Positions 1 through 11,654 of a stretch of DNA of 64,000 nucleotides are shown in pieces. Position numbers and translations under genes: made by a program. The DNA lies in NCBI GenBank assembly GCA_019321725.1, contig CM033111.1:7130001-7194000 (forward strand), read 5' to 3'. Source of the stretch: Paulownia fortunei (taxonomy: Eukaryota > Streptophyta > Magnoliopsida > Lamiales > Paulowniaceae). The notes beneath the pieces are model-generated. The model was given only the letters and a program-made list of their open reading frames with translations. It was not told where the DNA came from and did no database searches. Positions within the stretch are counted from its first letter, which is position 1. Each line of letters opens with the position of its first letter.

Positions 1-156
1 TCTTCTTATAAGATGTATACATATTATAAAGAAACAATCACTTAAATGATAATTGGATATTTTAGGCTTTTTCCTTTCTTTCTTGTATTATAGGTTGTCG
101 TAGGAAAGATAATTTTTTATGTTTTACTGCCATATTAGAAATTAGGGAGAAGAAAA

Positions 157-1088
157 ATGGAAGCCAAAGAAATTCATCTTGGGAAGAGGGCAGTGTTCCA
201 TGTGACTAAAGAAGTCTACCTCAATGTAGAAACCAAGTACAAATTATCGTTGAAAGAGCGGCTTGTGGGGAGATGGACCGTGGAGGTCAGAGAATGCACG
301 ACCAAAATTGAAAATGTATGTTAGTTAACTATTAATTAAGCAAAACATAGTTATAAATGTCTTAATTAAGTAGGAGGTTAAAAAATTCACTAAAAGTAAT
401 ATAGCACTAAAAAATAGACCTAGACCTTCTGCTATATATACTTTCATACTATTTTCTTCAATTTATAAGTTAGAATCAGGCTTTAAATATATTTTCTGTT
501 GGATTTGGAGTTTTTTTTAAACTTATTGTAATTTTTTTAAGAGAATAGCCAACCATTTGCTTTAATGTGCCAAGTTATTTTAATATAATATTATCAACAT
601 AATGTTCCTTTGTCAATTTCATTTAATTTTAAAAAGTAGTTCATGGTGCTATAAAAATGAATTTTTATATGACATCAAAAGATTGAATGATGTAAACATT
701 GTTTTGGAGTTAGATGTTATATATTTAATTTTGACATAGATTTCTTTCATTAGAATCTATTTACCAATTAACATTAGCCCAAATTATTTATGTGATGAAG
801 AAACAAAATTTGACTTGCATTAATTTCCTAACAAATCTTTTGTCATTTCAGTATTTTTTCCACCAAAAGGTCAACAAAACTATTCGATCTTTAAATGAAG
901 TTGCAACATTCATATTATACCGTGTGATTTACTATATTTCGATGAGTTACTTATATATTTTCAAACTTTTTAGAATTTTTTATCTACAAGTTTTAATATC
1001 TGACTATCGACATACTATTGATTTACAGGTTAAGAAGATAAATGAGTTGTTCACTTCCACCTCTCTGTATAAAAGCAGAATTTATTGA
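157..1088 (+). CDS. Possible two-exon small gene or 3' end of an unknown gene
   Basis: An open frame starts at ATG 157 and runs to a good splice donor (GTATGT) at 316. If unspliced it stops at 324. Downstream, a T-rich tract ends in an acceptor (TTACAG) at 1028, and the frame continues in phase for 19 codons to TGA at 1086-1088. Spliced as 157-315 plus 1029-1088 it would give 72 residues, starting MEAKEIHLGKR and ending SLYKSRIY, rich in Lys and Glu. The first exon is markedly less AT-rich than its surroundings, which is the main reason to take it seriously. An in-frame stop at 136-138 limits extension upstream, unless an acceptor lies between 138 and 157 and this is the tail of a gene that begins before the window. 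I do not recognise the protein. The intron, 316-1028, is AT-rich with nothing else visible. Confidence 0.3.
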
Positions 1089-1299
1089 TCTTAGCTTATA
1101 GCGTTTGTCAATGTAATTCTAAGTTTTAATATACTTTATATTAATATTTAAATTTGTTTGAAAACTTAAAAACTAACCTTGTTAGTTTTTCTTAGTGCAA
1201 CACATGAGGCAATTATCTAGTTCAATTTAAATAAATTTTATTTACATTTTAAAATTAACCTTCATTTAGTCACTTCGCGGTAAGGCCGCCTTTCCTCTC

Positions 1300-4200
1300 T
1301 CTTTCCTTCTCAAAAGGGTAACCTAAGTATGATATATTTTATATTTAGACTATTACGTATTTTTTCATGTCCGCACATAAAATGAGATCTTTGCATACCC
1401 CTGTATAAATGAAGAGTACCAATAACTTGCATTTGTAGACTAATGGTACATAATTTGTATGTCCATACATAACTAAACAATAGTTATTTGTTCATACTGA
1501 AATCAATTATAAATGTAAAGACGCACGAGTGTTAAATGGATATACAATAATATCTTATACTTTTGTTATTTATTAATAGTTCAACTTCATCAATTACTAA
1601 TTTTTATTCTATTATTATATTAAACTTGGTACTACTTCTTAAACTATGCAAGACCACCAAGGTTAATTTAGTATAAAAAATCCTTGTAGCAATTTTGAGA
1701 ATTTTAAAAAATAGAATTTTAATTTATATGTTAATTAATTGTAATAATATTGTAAGGAAAATGAAAGGTTTTGAGCAACATTGAACTTTGACAAAATTGG
1801 CTATTTTAATATCAACCTACTTCAAAATTAGAAATTTAAAGTTTCTAATGTATAAATTATTGTTTAAAAACATCCTATATGATGTATCAAAATGGAATAT
1901 GTGAGTGATAAATTCAACTTTGAGAAGACCTATTTATATCCTAAAAATAAATATTGTCATTTATTCAATTTCTATGTGGCCTCCCTCCCTGATCCTCCTC
2001 TCAAATGAGAAGAAAAATAAGAAATGCAGTGTAACAATACCAAATTGATACTATGAGTAACATGCTTATACATGAATGAAGTTTATGCATGTTCATATGT
2101 AAATGAAAGTATTGACAATTCATACGAGTATACTAATATAAGTGTCTTCATGTCTATGCATAGTTAAAGTATAATTGGGTAGCAAACTCAGCATTTTTTG
2201 GCGTCGCGGCACCCAATTCAGGGGTCACAGAGCCACCTAATCAGTTTGTATGTTAAAAAGGTTTCAAACATGTATTTTGGGGGAAAAAGGATAAATAGAA
2301 GGCTTGGAACTCTTCCAAAACAACTTAACACTTTAGAAAATAAAAGAAGAGGGCTTGGAAATAAGGAGAAGACTTCAACAAGACAATAAAAGGCATCCAT
2401 CATCTTGAGTGTTTGGTGTATAAAATTTGGTACTTGAAAGAGAAAATTTTATATATGACCATAGATAACACAACTTATGAATTCATAGAGTCTAGAGGCT
2501 TACGAACCTTTTGAAGTTTTATTGAAAAATCTATTAAGCTTTAATAGAATTATAGTTTTAGATTTTTATAGAGATATTGAAATGCAAATTAGAATTCATA
2601 ATCATTTGATACTTGAGAGAGGGAGTTAATTACTTTAGGGATTCTTGACTTAATTGTTAGATTAAAATTGATAAATTGAATTGGCGAACATAGGCGAAAA
2701 CTAGATGAATCATACCGTTAGAATTCCTTGCTTATTAAGTAATAAATTGTTCAAGTAAATTTTTCTAGTATAATTATAAGAATTTTTAGTTTTATTAATT
2801 ATAACTTTTGTTTTGATCATCTTAATAAAGTTAGAATTATTCTAATTATAGTACTTAGTGTGAATTTGATATCAATCATTGTGGATACGACAACCCTTCT
2901 CATAACTCTATACTAAAACTTGACATCGTATACTTGCGGTAGAATTTCATCGAATAGTAGCAACATCACGACAATATTAGAAATAAAATTGTGATTTATA
3001 TATTAAATTCTAATTAAGTGATGGATTTTAAGGCTTTTAAGGCCAGTGAGAGAATTTGAGCAACGTGAAACTTCCACAAATTTGGTACTTTTAACAGCAC
3101 CAATACTACTAACCAAAAATTAAAAGTTTTGAGTTTGTAGTATTATGTACTACTGTATACAAGATGTATCAAAAGGAATATGCTAATACATAATTTAATT
3201 TAGAGAAGACTTACTTATATCCCAAAAATAAAGGTTGTCATCTATTTAATTTTTTTGTTGTCTTGCTCCATAATCCTCTCTCTCATATGAGAAAAACAAA
3301 TAGGACACATAATGTAATTATGTTATACTAATAGTATGAGTGAATAAGGATTTTACATGTATGTACATAATTGCATGAAATAATAAAGCTTCCCATACGT
3401 GAAGAAAGTGTATGTCCATGCGTGAATTAAAATAGTAATGATTCTCACAATTATACAAATTAATATATATGTCATCATGTTCGTACATAACTAAACATAG
3501 TTGCATGTGTGTATGTAAATAAATGATGACAGTAAAAACGCATAGATAGCGAAAAATATATAGTAATTTGGTCATTTATTTATTAATACTATACGAATAT
3601 GTTAAACTTAGAACTTTATATTACACTTGCTGGCCCACATTGTTAATTTAATACCCACAATCCTCGTAGCCTAATTTTAATACAATAATAGAAATAGAAC
3701 TAGATTGCAATTTTAATACAATAATAGAAATAGAATTAGATTACAATTTTAATACAATAATAGAAATAGAACTAGACAATGCAATCAGTACAACTATAAT
3801 TTGATTTCAATAATGCATCATCATATCTTGACAATTAGTTTTACATTTCTAAAAATCTTGCAAATTAGGAAAGGTCGGGCAGCACATGTATAGTGTACTT
3901 AATGTTTTATCATGTATATTGCTTCAATATTGATATAAGATTACTAAATCGGCTATTCATGTGGTAAACTAAATTTACATGGGTAGTTAATAGTTGTGTT
4001 GTATATATCTCTATGATGGATTTTATAAATTAAAACCAAGTTTACCTCAATCTAGGTGGATTGTGTGATTCAATTCAAATTGTTGCAATGCTGCAAATGG
4101 TTCAAATTTTGACCTAATATCGTGTGTGATAAATACACGCATATTCCGTATTTAAGTTATATTTATCTCTTATTCGTGTTGCTAATTTGTTTGTTTGTTT

Positions 4201-6390
4201 TGACTAGTCTTTCTCAACTTTTATGTAAAATTAGTAATTGCACTCTTGTCACCTACTAAGATTTATTTCAAACTTTTTCTCTTGAAACATAATGTTTTAA
4301 AAATCAAATCACCTTAACTTGACCACACACACAAAAAAAAAAGTAGAAGAAGGTATTAAAAAGTATAGAAATGACTAACACCATCTATTCGTCTTTAATG
4401 CCTAAAATTCTAAAAGCAATTTTTTTTAAAAAGAAAAGTCTGAAACTCAAGATATTAATAAACTATATAAAAATAAATTAAAGAAAAATTTAAAAAAACA
4501 TATGTAGCCTTCTACCATTTGTTAGAAACTATTTTTTCCTATACTTGGTTCTACAACAAATGATAAGGATCATGTATGTGTAAAGAAAATATCAACATCG
4601 CGATAAGATTAAAAATAAAATTGCAACTTATATATTAAATTCCAATTAAGTGGTGGATTTTAAGGCTAGTGAAATAATTTGGGCAACGTGAAACTTTCAC
4701 AAAATTAGTCAATTATAACAACACCCTTATTACTAACCAGAATTAAAAATGTCAAGTTTGTAGTACATATATTATTGTGTACGAATCTTTATATGATGTA
4801 TCAAAAAAGAATATACCAATGCAAAATTCAATTTAGAGAAGACTCATTTACATCCTAGAAATAAAGATTGTCATCTATTCACTTTATCCATGATGTTGCT
4901 CCATTACCCCCCTCTCATATGAGAAGAAAAATAAGACGTATAATGTAATTATGTTATGCTATTACTATAAGTATTTCTACACGTGAATAACATTTTTGCA
5001 TGTCCAATACGTGAATGCATGAAAATATTAAAGTTGTCCAAACATGAAGAAAGAGTCCATGCGTGAATGAAAGTTGTAATAATTCACACAATTATAATAA
5101 GTAATTACATGACATACATAACTAAACAACAGTTGTTTGTGTGAAGATGCATGGATATTAAATTGATATATGGTAAGAGATGATGTTTTTGTCTTTGGTA
5201 AGTTGAGTTTCATTAATTATTCATTTATACTAATTAGAAATTAAAAATTAGTACTTTTTCTTTGACTACTATAGCAACATTGTGACAAGATCTGAAATTA
5301 AATTATAACTTATATGTTAAATTGATTTTGATTAAATGGTGGATCTTAAGGCAAGTGAAAGAATTTGAGCAACGTGAAACTTCCAACAAATTGGTGATTT
5401 TAACAACCACCTTATTATTAATCAAAATTAGAAATTTCATGCTTGTAATACATATATTATTGTGTACAAATGTCTAATATGATGTAATAAAAAGGAATAT
5501 GTGAATGCAAATTTCAATTTAGAGAAGATTATGTAATTATGCTATACTGATAAGACGTGTAATGTAATTATGTTATACCGATATTATGAGTATCTCTACA
5601 CGTGATAGATTATTGCATGTTCTTCAGTGAATGCATGAAAATATTAAAGCTTACCATACTTGAAAAAAGTGCATGTCCATGCATAAATAAAAGTTGTAAT
5701 CATTCGCACGGTTATACTAATTAATATATGTGTCTTCATGTCTGTTATTGTTGCTTGTGAAGTACAAATATTAAATGGATATCTAGTACATATGATATTT
5801 TTGTCCTTTGTAAGTTGATTTTCATTAATTATTCATTAATTTTCTAATTAGATATTAACAATTAATATTTTTTTTAGACTATGCTAGTCCACCATGGTTA
5901 ATTTGATATCAACAACCCTTGTAGCAACATCGCGACAAGAAAATTACGATTTATATATTAAATTCTAATTAAGTAGTAGATTTCAAGGCTAGTGAAATAA
6001 TTTGAGCAACATGAAACTTCAACAAAACTGGTGATTTGAACATCACCCTTATTAATTACCAAAATTAGAAATTGCAATTTTGTAGTACATGTACTATTGG
6101 TTACAAATATCTAATATAGTGTATCAAAAAAACATGTGAATACAAAATTCAATCTAGAGAACACTTATTTTCATCCCAAAAATAAAGGTTGTCATCTATT
6201 CAATTTCTTTGTGGTCTTGCTCCATCATCCCCCCTCTCAAATGAGGAGAAAAATAAGACGTGTAATTTAATTATGTTATTCTGATATTATGAGTATCTAT
6301 ACTCCTAAATAAGGTTTTTGCATATCCTCACATGAATGCATGAAAATATCTTTCCGATACGTGAAGAAAGTGCATGTCCATGCATGAATG
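1300..6390. repeat. Diverged local tandem array, unit about 650 bp
   Basis: The same ordered set of landmarks recurs about five times, with a partial copy in front. One landmark like GAGCAACGTGAAACTTC appears near 1775, 3059, 4681, 5367 and 6003. About 100 bp later comes a 'gatgtatcaaaa-ggaatatg' block, then 'tagagaagac..tatcc..aaataaaggttgtcatc', then a block of 'catgtccatgcgtgaat'-like words, then 'ccaccatggttaattt..cccttgtagcaaca', which leads into the next copy. Copies differ by many substitutions and indels, and the spacing between the second and third is enlarged by about 900 bp of other AT-rich DNA (3600-4590). No open frame is shared between copies, so this looks like non-coding satellite-type or transposon-derived sequence. 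The array ends where the 3' side of the HIT zinc-finger pseudogene begins. Confidence 0.75.
3671..3779. repeat. Short tandem repeat, three copies of 36-37 bp
   Basis: Three head-to-tail copies of a unit containing AATTTTAATACAATAATAG followed by AAATAGAACTAGATT start at 3671, 3708 and 3744. They differ at only a few positions, so this duplication is much younger than the 650-bp array in which it sits. Confidence 0.85.
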
Positions 6391-7283
6391 AAAGTAGTAC
6401 TAAACCATTTAATAGAGCTGTAGCACTTCGATTTTATCAGCACCACAAATACAAAGAGCACAATAGGGGAATAGAACACTATATCATCAGTACAAAAGCC
6501 TCAATCCATGGCAGACGCAACTTTGTACACAAAAAATATGCAAGTCCAAAACGAAAAGTTTTCGTCCTTGCACCGATGGCTCTTGAAAAGCACCCCTAGT
6601 TCCTTTCTAACACTGACACAAAATCTTGCAGCCAAGTGACAGGTAGAAACTAAAGAAAAAGAAGTACAGAAGTATACATGAGTAGAGGCTAGTCAGCCAA
6701 AGCAGATTACTTTACCTCCTTAATCAAAGGCTTGCCTCTTCTTTCTGTTTTCTCCTCCAGTCTCATAGTGCTTGTTTTACTGTATGCATATTCCATAGCA
6801 GAAGACTTTTCCATGTTCACAATGGCTGCTCATGAACCCAACACATGATGAAGTAAATTTTCCGCTCAGCAGACTTAAGGTTGCTCTTCAGTTCGCCTTT
6901 TCGGCTTATGCAGTTTCTCTGACTTTAGCTCTCTTTTGGCAGTCTGAATTAGCTTCTGCATATCATATAGTAAGCAGATTAAAGCAGCACCTCCGAGATA
7001 GAGTAGATAAATTACATCATCTATAAGCCTCAACCCGAATAGCAAACCACCCATGTGCCCATATGCTGGAGAGCATGTTTGCTCCAAGGAATGTAAAAAG
7101 ACTTCCAACACAGTCTCTGGCTGTCCACCTTGACCCAAAACAGAAGATACACTCAGTACCATTGTTGCTGATTCCAAAGGCTCTGCTTTCCAGTCTCCAT
7201 TGTAAAGGCGAAGGGCGAAGCAATAACTATATATGATGTCAACAAGGTGGAGTGCTAATAGTGGAGATGGAACCAGATGCTTA

Positions 7284-7528
7284 TGGAATGTTTAGATTTG
7301 TTTTCATTTTCCCTTTTCATTCTCCCAAAATACAACCAAACATATATCATATTCACAAATACATTTCCCTCCAAAACAATCTCCTCTTACCCCAAAAATA
7401 TTTCAAAATATCCTAATCATTTCACTCCAAAACATTTTCTCAATATAAAACCAAAAATATATTATTTTCCCTATACATTTCCCCAAAACACTTCCCCCAG
7501 AACACCCAACCCAAATCCAAACATTGCC
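7284..7528. mobile_element. Tourist-like MITE inside the HIT zinc-finger pseudogene
   Basis: The ends are inverted repeats: TGGAATGTTTAGATTTG at the left and, read in reverse, GGCAATGTTTGGATTTG at the right. The element is flanked by the trinucleotide TTA on both sides (7281-7283 and 7529-7531). A 3-bp TTA/TAA duplication with a G-rich TGTTTGG terminus is the PIF/Harbinger (Tourist) pattern. The 245-bp body is non-coding; an open frame across it on the plus strand is a by-product of its C-rich composition. It sits directly beside the codons for the conserved PSPLLALHLVD stretch, so it may have landed in an exon. Confidence 0.65.
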
Positions 7529-8248
7529 TTAGTTTTCAAGGACCAGATAATGAGACTGATGGCAAAAAGTCAATTTAAATTAATCAACGAGTTTCGACAA
7601 CTTCAATTGTCACACACAAGATATTCATGGATGCTCTGGATTTATCCATTCAAATGCAGTTATAAACCATTTAATACAGCCAGTTATGGAACTGGAATAG
7701 TGGTAATATGAAGAAAATAAAACTATGTCAAATTAATGCTCAGACTATTTACTTAAGAAAATTTTGGTGAAGTTAATATAAACAAACCGCATAAGTTAGA
7801 CAAAAACAAAAAATTTAAACTTTTTTCCTGAAGATCTGCTATCATCACCCATTATCCAGAACAGCTCTTTATGTAGCAAATTTATTCTTGAAATTTAAGG
7901 AAACAGACAAATTCAAGTTGAATAATCCGGAAGAGCAGAAAATGCACTTTCAGAACATAGCTTGTTAGCATGATGATGCATGTAACTTACGGAGGATACT
8001 GAAGTATTGTATCAACAAACCCTCTTCATCCAAGCTATCTGTCTCCTCTTCCTCATGGAATCGTTTAAGTATGTCCAGCATTTCAGATTTACTTCATCAG
8101 GTTGCAGCTGTTGCGGTTCTTCCATGACATTCTCTCTCATAAAAACTCAGTACAGCAAAGACTATGAGACTGCAGAAAATACCACATGCAAATATCATTA
8201 ACACAAAAACGCAGGAAAGAAAAGAAAGAGCATTTTAAATACTTTCAA

Positions 8249-8388
8249 TTTTCACTTATATGCACGTTTTAACACATAGTTGATTTTCACTTATATGCAT
8301 GTTTTTTAACACATTGTTGATTTTCACTTATACGCACGTTTTAACACACTGTTGATTTTCACTTATATGCACGCTTTAATACATTGTT
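8249..8388. repeat. Tandem repeat, four copies of 35-37 bp
   Basis: Four copies of a unit like TTTTCACTTATATGCACG followed by TTTTAACACATTGTTGA start at 8249, 8284, 8321 and 8356. It lies between the second and third exon remnants of the HIT zinc-finger pseudogene, so it is intronic minisatellite DNA. Confidence 0.85.
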
Positions 8389-9712
8389 GAAACTCACTGG
8401 ATGTGACAAAAGAATAGAATGATCACCTACAAGCATGTGAAGACAGACTAGTGCCTACACTACAGAATCCAAATAAAGTATACAGACATTTCATAGTATA
8501 AAACACTAAAAACAATTAATTACCTTGTAACAATGCAGAGAACAATACCGAGCACGTATATTGGGAAAATCGCTTTTCGCATCCGCAAAAAGTACAAATT
8601 AAATAACTAATAAAATAACTAGCACTAGGTTGGTGAGCAATTGAGATTATCAGAAACTAGGAAAATACGCTATTAACTTATAATATTGTATATTATATAT
8701 ATTTCTTCATAATATATATATACATACATATGTATATGCATAAATATATATTTATAATACAAGTTAGGCTTAAAGCAATAAACCAATATTTGTTAAAGCA
8801 CTACCTTTCAAAAGTTTTTACCTTAGGTCTGAATAATCCATGTAAATATAGCTTAAGAAAAAGTAGCTATTGCAACAGAGGGATGACAAACAAGAAAAGG
8901 AGGGATTGCTTTATATTTTTTACTGGCTATCATATTATTGTCATTTAGTTATTTTAGGTATTGAATACAAAATGACTACCGACATACTTTTGCTAACTAG
9001 TGTCAAGTTCACCACCGGTATAAATCTAATCGCTTCACTAATAACAAAAGGTAACACATGATGCATACAATTCAGAGAGTGGATTCTTTTTTCTAATCAC
9101 AATTCATTGAATTCTTTGTGTTCATATCTAGGGTGCATGGTTGGTGAGTCAAGAAAATGACAGCAATACAAATTTTTCACTGCTAAACCACAATCTTTTT
9201 TCTGCCCCTGCTTGTATTCATTTGTGAAAGACCAATATCCAGAACTTTTACAAAGCTTGCTGAATTTTAAATGGATATCCAAAACCGATTTACTAATAAT
9301 ATACAAATCCTTGTACATGAATAGGTTACTTTAGCCATTTCCATATTGTTCCTACACCTTCATATAGTGTTCTTTTATACATACAACTCAATATGAGTTT
9401 GTCTCCTCATAAACACATTTACATAGTAGTAGTAGTTTACAGCGAGAGTGTATACACTACGTATACCTCAATTTAAAATCCTTTCTTGAATAAGTAAACC
9501 CGAACTCTAATAAAACGTAAATTAAGGTAACAGTTATAACAAAATCTATACACCAAGAAAAATTAATTAGCATACAAAAGTTGATAAGGCAACCTAAAAT
9601 AATAAATTAATTGAACAATTAAGTAGCAATTGAGCTGAGCTTACACGCGGCAGATTATGCGGGAGTTGGAGTTGAAATCCGATGATTTGGAAGATGTCTC
9701 CGAGGTAAACAT

Positions 9713-10349
9713 AGTGCCCGGCCTCTGAAATGCCCAGAAATTGCTGAGAATTTGTATAATTATTTGCAAAAGATTACAATTTTTGATTCAAGGTGGCGGA
9801 GAGGATATTACAAGGTGTTTATGCACAGAGACGGCGGTGACTGACGGGGAGGTTGAATATGCTGAGAAAATTTTTCGTTTAAAATTCTAAATTTGAGGGC
9901 TGAATCCAGAGGTTATGGTGCAGCAATTCAATGGAGGACGCTAGAAACAACCCCGGGAATGATATGTTACGGGATTAATGGGGCGGGCTTTAATTCGGTT
10001 TTATTTTTCACGTAATATTTAATTGATTTCTTTATTTTATTTTATCTTTTTGACTTTTTATACATTCACAAGAAATTCTTACTTTTTATATACACCAAAC
10101 CATTACTTGGTAAGTATTATTATAGTTACCATCACTCTTTTATTTAAAAAATTGTAAATCAATCATAACAAATATAATTCATTTGCAATGTGATTGGCTT
10201 GATTTGGTCAAACAAGATCATTATTTTAGTAATAAAAAGTGAAAACGATTAATATTAAACTACAAGAAAAATGCATATACAGATTTAATCCAACAAAACA
10301 TGGTTACTTGTCCTATTTGTCAACTGGCTGCTTGAAGCATTCTGGTAAT
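9713..10349. other. Upstream region of the HIT zinc-finger pseudogene
   Basis: 9713-9970 has the look of a 5' leader and proximal promoter of the minus-strand pseudogene: mixed composition, with pyrimidine-rich stretches on the minus strand. From about 10000 to 10349 the DNA is AT-rich with no gene or repeat that I can support. Confidence 0.4.
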
Positions 10350-10620
10350 TTAGTTATGAATGTAAAACATCACTAAATATGCAAGAGAAGCTTTAAACTC
10401 TGCCATGTTACCCTTCTTGAACTGCATCACTATGTCTTCAGCTTTTCCAACTCTTTCAATCAACAATGGTGCTAAAGTTATTACCAGTGGTATGGTTTCG
10501 AGGAGAGATGAGGCCTCAGTAGTTGCCAAAACTGGCTCCCTTTTCATGGGTTGTGAGTTTTTCAGCTCCTGCTCTTGTTCTGGATAAATATATATTAAAC
10601 CAGGAAGGTCTTTAACAGTT
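10350..10620 (-). pseudogene. Remnant, possibly the C-terminus of an ALMT-type anion channel
   Basis: The minus frame runs from about PEQEQELKNSQPMKREPVL to a stop at 10350. It contains SSLLETIPLVITLAPLLIE, then RVGKAEDIV and MAEFKAS. Plant aluminium-activated malate transporters end in a similar arrangement: a hydrophobic LPLAT-ASLLIE helix, an acidic/basic amphipathic helix, then an A-FK motif. The match is from family memory and covers only about 40 residues, with one apparent extra residue in the helix. No other ALMT exon was found around it, and the upstream side has no clear acceptor, so this would be a relic rather than a gene. It could also be chance. Confidence 0.3.
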
Positions 10621-11477
10621 CAATTTTGAAGCTCTTCTATATATTGCATTCTTCATTTCTTCAAGTGAAATAAATAAGAAAAGACTCGAAATGGAAATGA
10701 AATGTGGACAATGCAGGTGTTTAGGAGATGTGGTCTTTGGAATAGTAGGGAAATCAAATGTTTGGTGACTGTAGTTACTGGTAATGCAACATATGCAACA
10801 AGTTTTCTTATCAGATTCCTCTGTCATCCGTTCCTTTTTGCTAACAATGAACAGTACACACCCGGTCCAAATAACCATTTTCATCTAGTTTCTACTGTCA
10901 AAGTTCGCTTCATCTATGATCTGATATCACTTGTTATTCTGCCTTGCAATCATAGAATTCTCGAGGAGTTTATCCTTAGGTTGTAAGATGGATCTTGCTA
11001 ACAAACCATACCGTTCTTGATGGAATTTAAATACGAATTACAAGAATTTTTAAACAAAATTCACTAATCTTTTTCTTGTGTTTAAATACTTCTAGAAGGT
11101 TAGAAACCAATCATTTGCTTTAATTCCACAATCCAAGAGCTTCCTTAAGTAGTGTTTTTCTTCAAATATTGATCACAACCTTGTTCTTAAATCATGCCTC
11201 CATTTTCACATGAAAATCGCATTTTTCAGCCCTCTTCTCAGTTCTTTTTTTTTTTTTCTGCATTTGGGTGGTTTTTCTTTTAAAAAAAAAACACTCCCCC
11301 AAAATTCAATTATGAACATGACTCATTAACCCATTTTCTTACATTCTAGAAAACAATTTTTAGAAGCAGCAGAAGTTGCACTCTCACTATTTTGAGTTTC
11401 AGAGGCCCCAATGCACTAATAAGCAAGCATCCTGTCTTAATCTGATAAAGAAAATCAGCATGTCTCCTTCTACTGGT

Positions 11478-11654
11478 TTAGCATTTTGCACAAGTTGGAA
11501 TCTGCTTCTGAGGGTTCACATTAAACATAAACTGGGAAGTCCAATATTGTGATGAAGCCATAAGATATGGATCCAAATTGTTAAACTTGAAAACAACTTC
11601 ACCACCTGGTTTTCCCCTGGCCTTAGAGACTGCAAGATGCATCTTCTTACGTAC
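11478..11654 (-). other. Exon-like open frame of unknown origin
   Basis: After an acceptor-like TTTATAG there is a 58-codon frame ending in TAA at 11478. It begins VRKKMHLAVSKARGKPGG and ends MFNVNPQKQIPTCAKC, with FKFNNLDPYLMASSQYW between. Its codon and amino-acid make-up (Gly, Pro, Trp, few AT-driven residues) is unlike the surrounding DNA, which suggests a real coding exon or its relic. I do not recognise the family. A second nearby minus frame (about 11830-11720, SVQTVEKPPTSEDKCF) could be another exon. It lies downstream of the LHW-like gene on the same strand, and could be an alternative 3' exon or a separate broken gene. Confidence 0.3.

Larger units (their letters stand above)
6707..9712 (-). 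pseudogene. Broken HIT-type zinc-finger protein gene (ZNHIT2-like)
   Basis: Exon 1 (9712-9645) is intact: it starts MFTSETSSKSSDF, ends IICRV and has a GTAAGC donor. Near 8580-8523 the next exon gives CEKRFSQYTC and then, in another frame, RYCSLHCYK followed by a GTAATT donor. The residues carrying the second CxxC pair are missing, and the expected AG acceptor reads GG. The third exon (about 8173-8001) is shifted several times: SHSL.CTE, then MRENVMEE.QQLQPDE, then MLDILKRFHEEEE in different frames. The last coding part (about 7268-6707) has about 130 clean codons from PSPLLALHLVDIIYSY to HKPKRR, then a frameshift, SAERKIYFIMCWVHEQP, a further deletion, and a tail ending at TAA 6707. The central part of the family's sequence was not found. 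In the family, the zf-HIT domain binds two zinc ions and the proteins act in R2TP/HSP90-linked complex assembly; this copy cannot encode that product. Confidence 0.85.

Noticed and set aside
792..1088. 98-codon open frame with many Phe/Tyr/Ile residues
   Set aside because: Composition is that of translated AT-rich DNA. Only its last 19 codons, after an acceptor at 1028, were kept as a possible exon.
2198..2389. Open frames on both strands near a GGCGTCGCGGCACCC word
   Set aside because: Short, overlapping and without motifs. The GC word is reminiscent of retroelement leaders but no element could be delimited.
7277..7711. 144-codon plus-strand frame rich in Pro, Asn and Phe
   Set aside because: It covers the MITE and adjacent pseudogene remnant; the apparent protein is a product of the C-rich MITE body.
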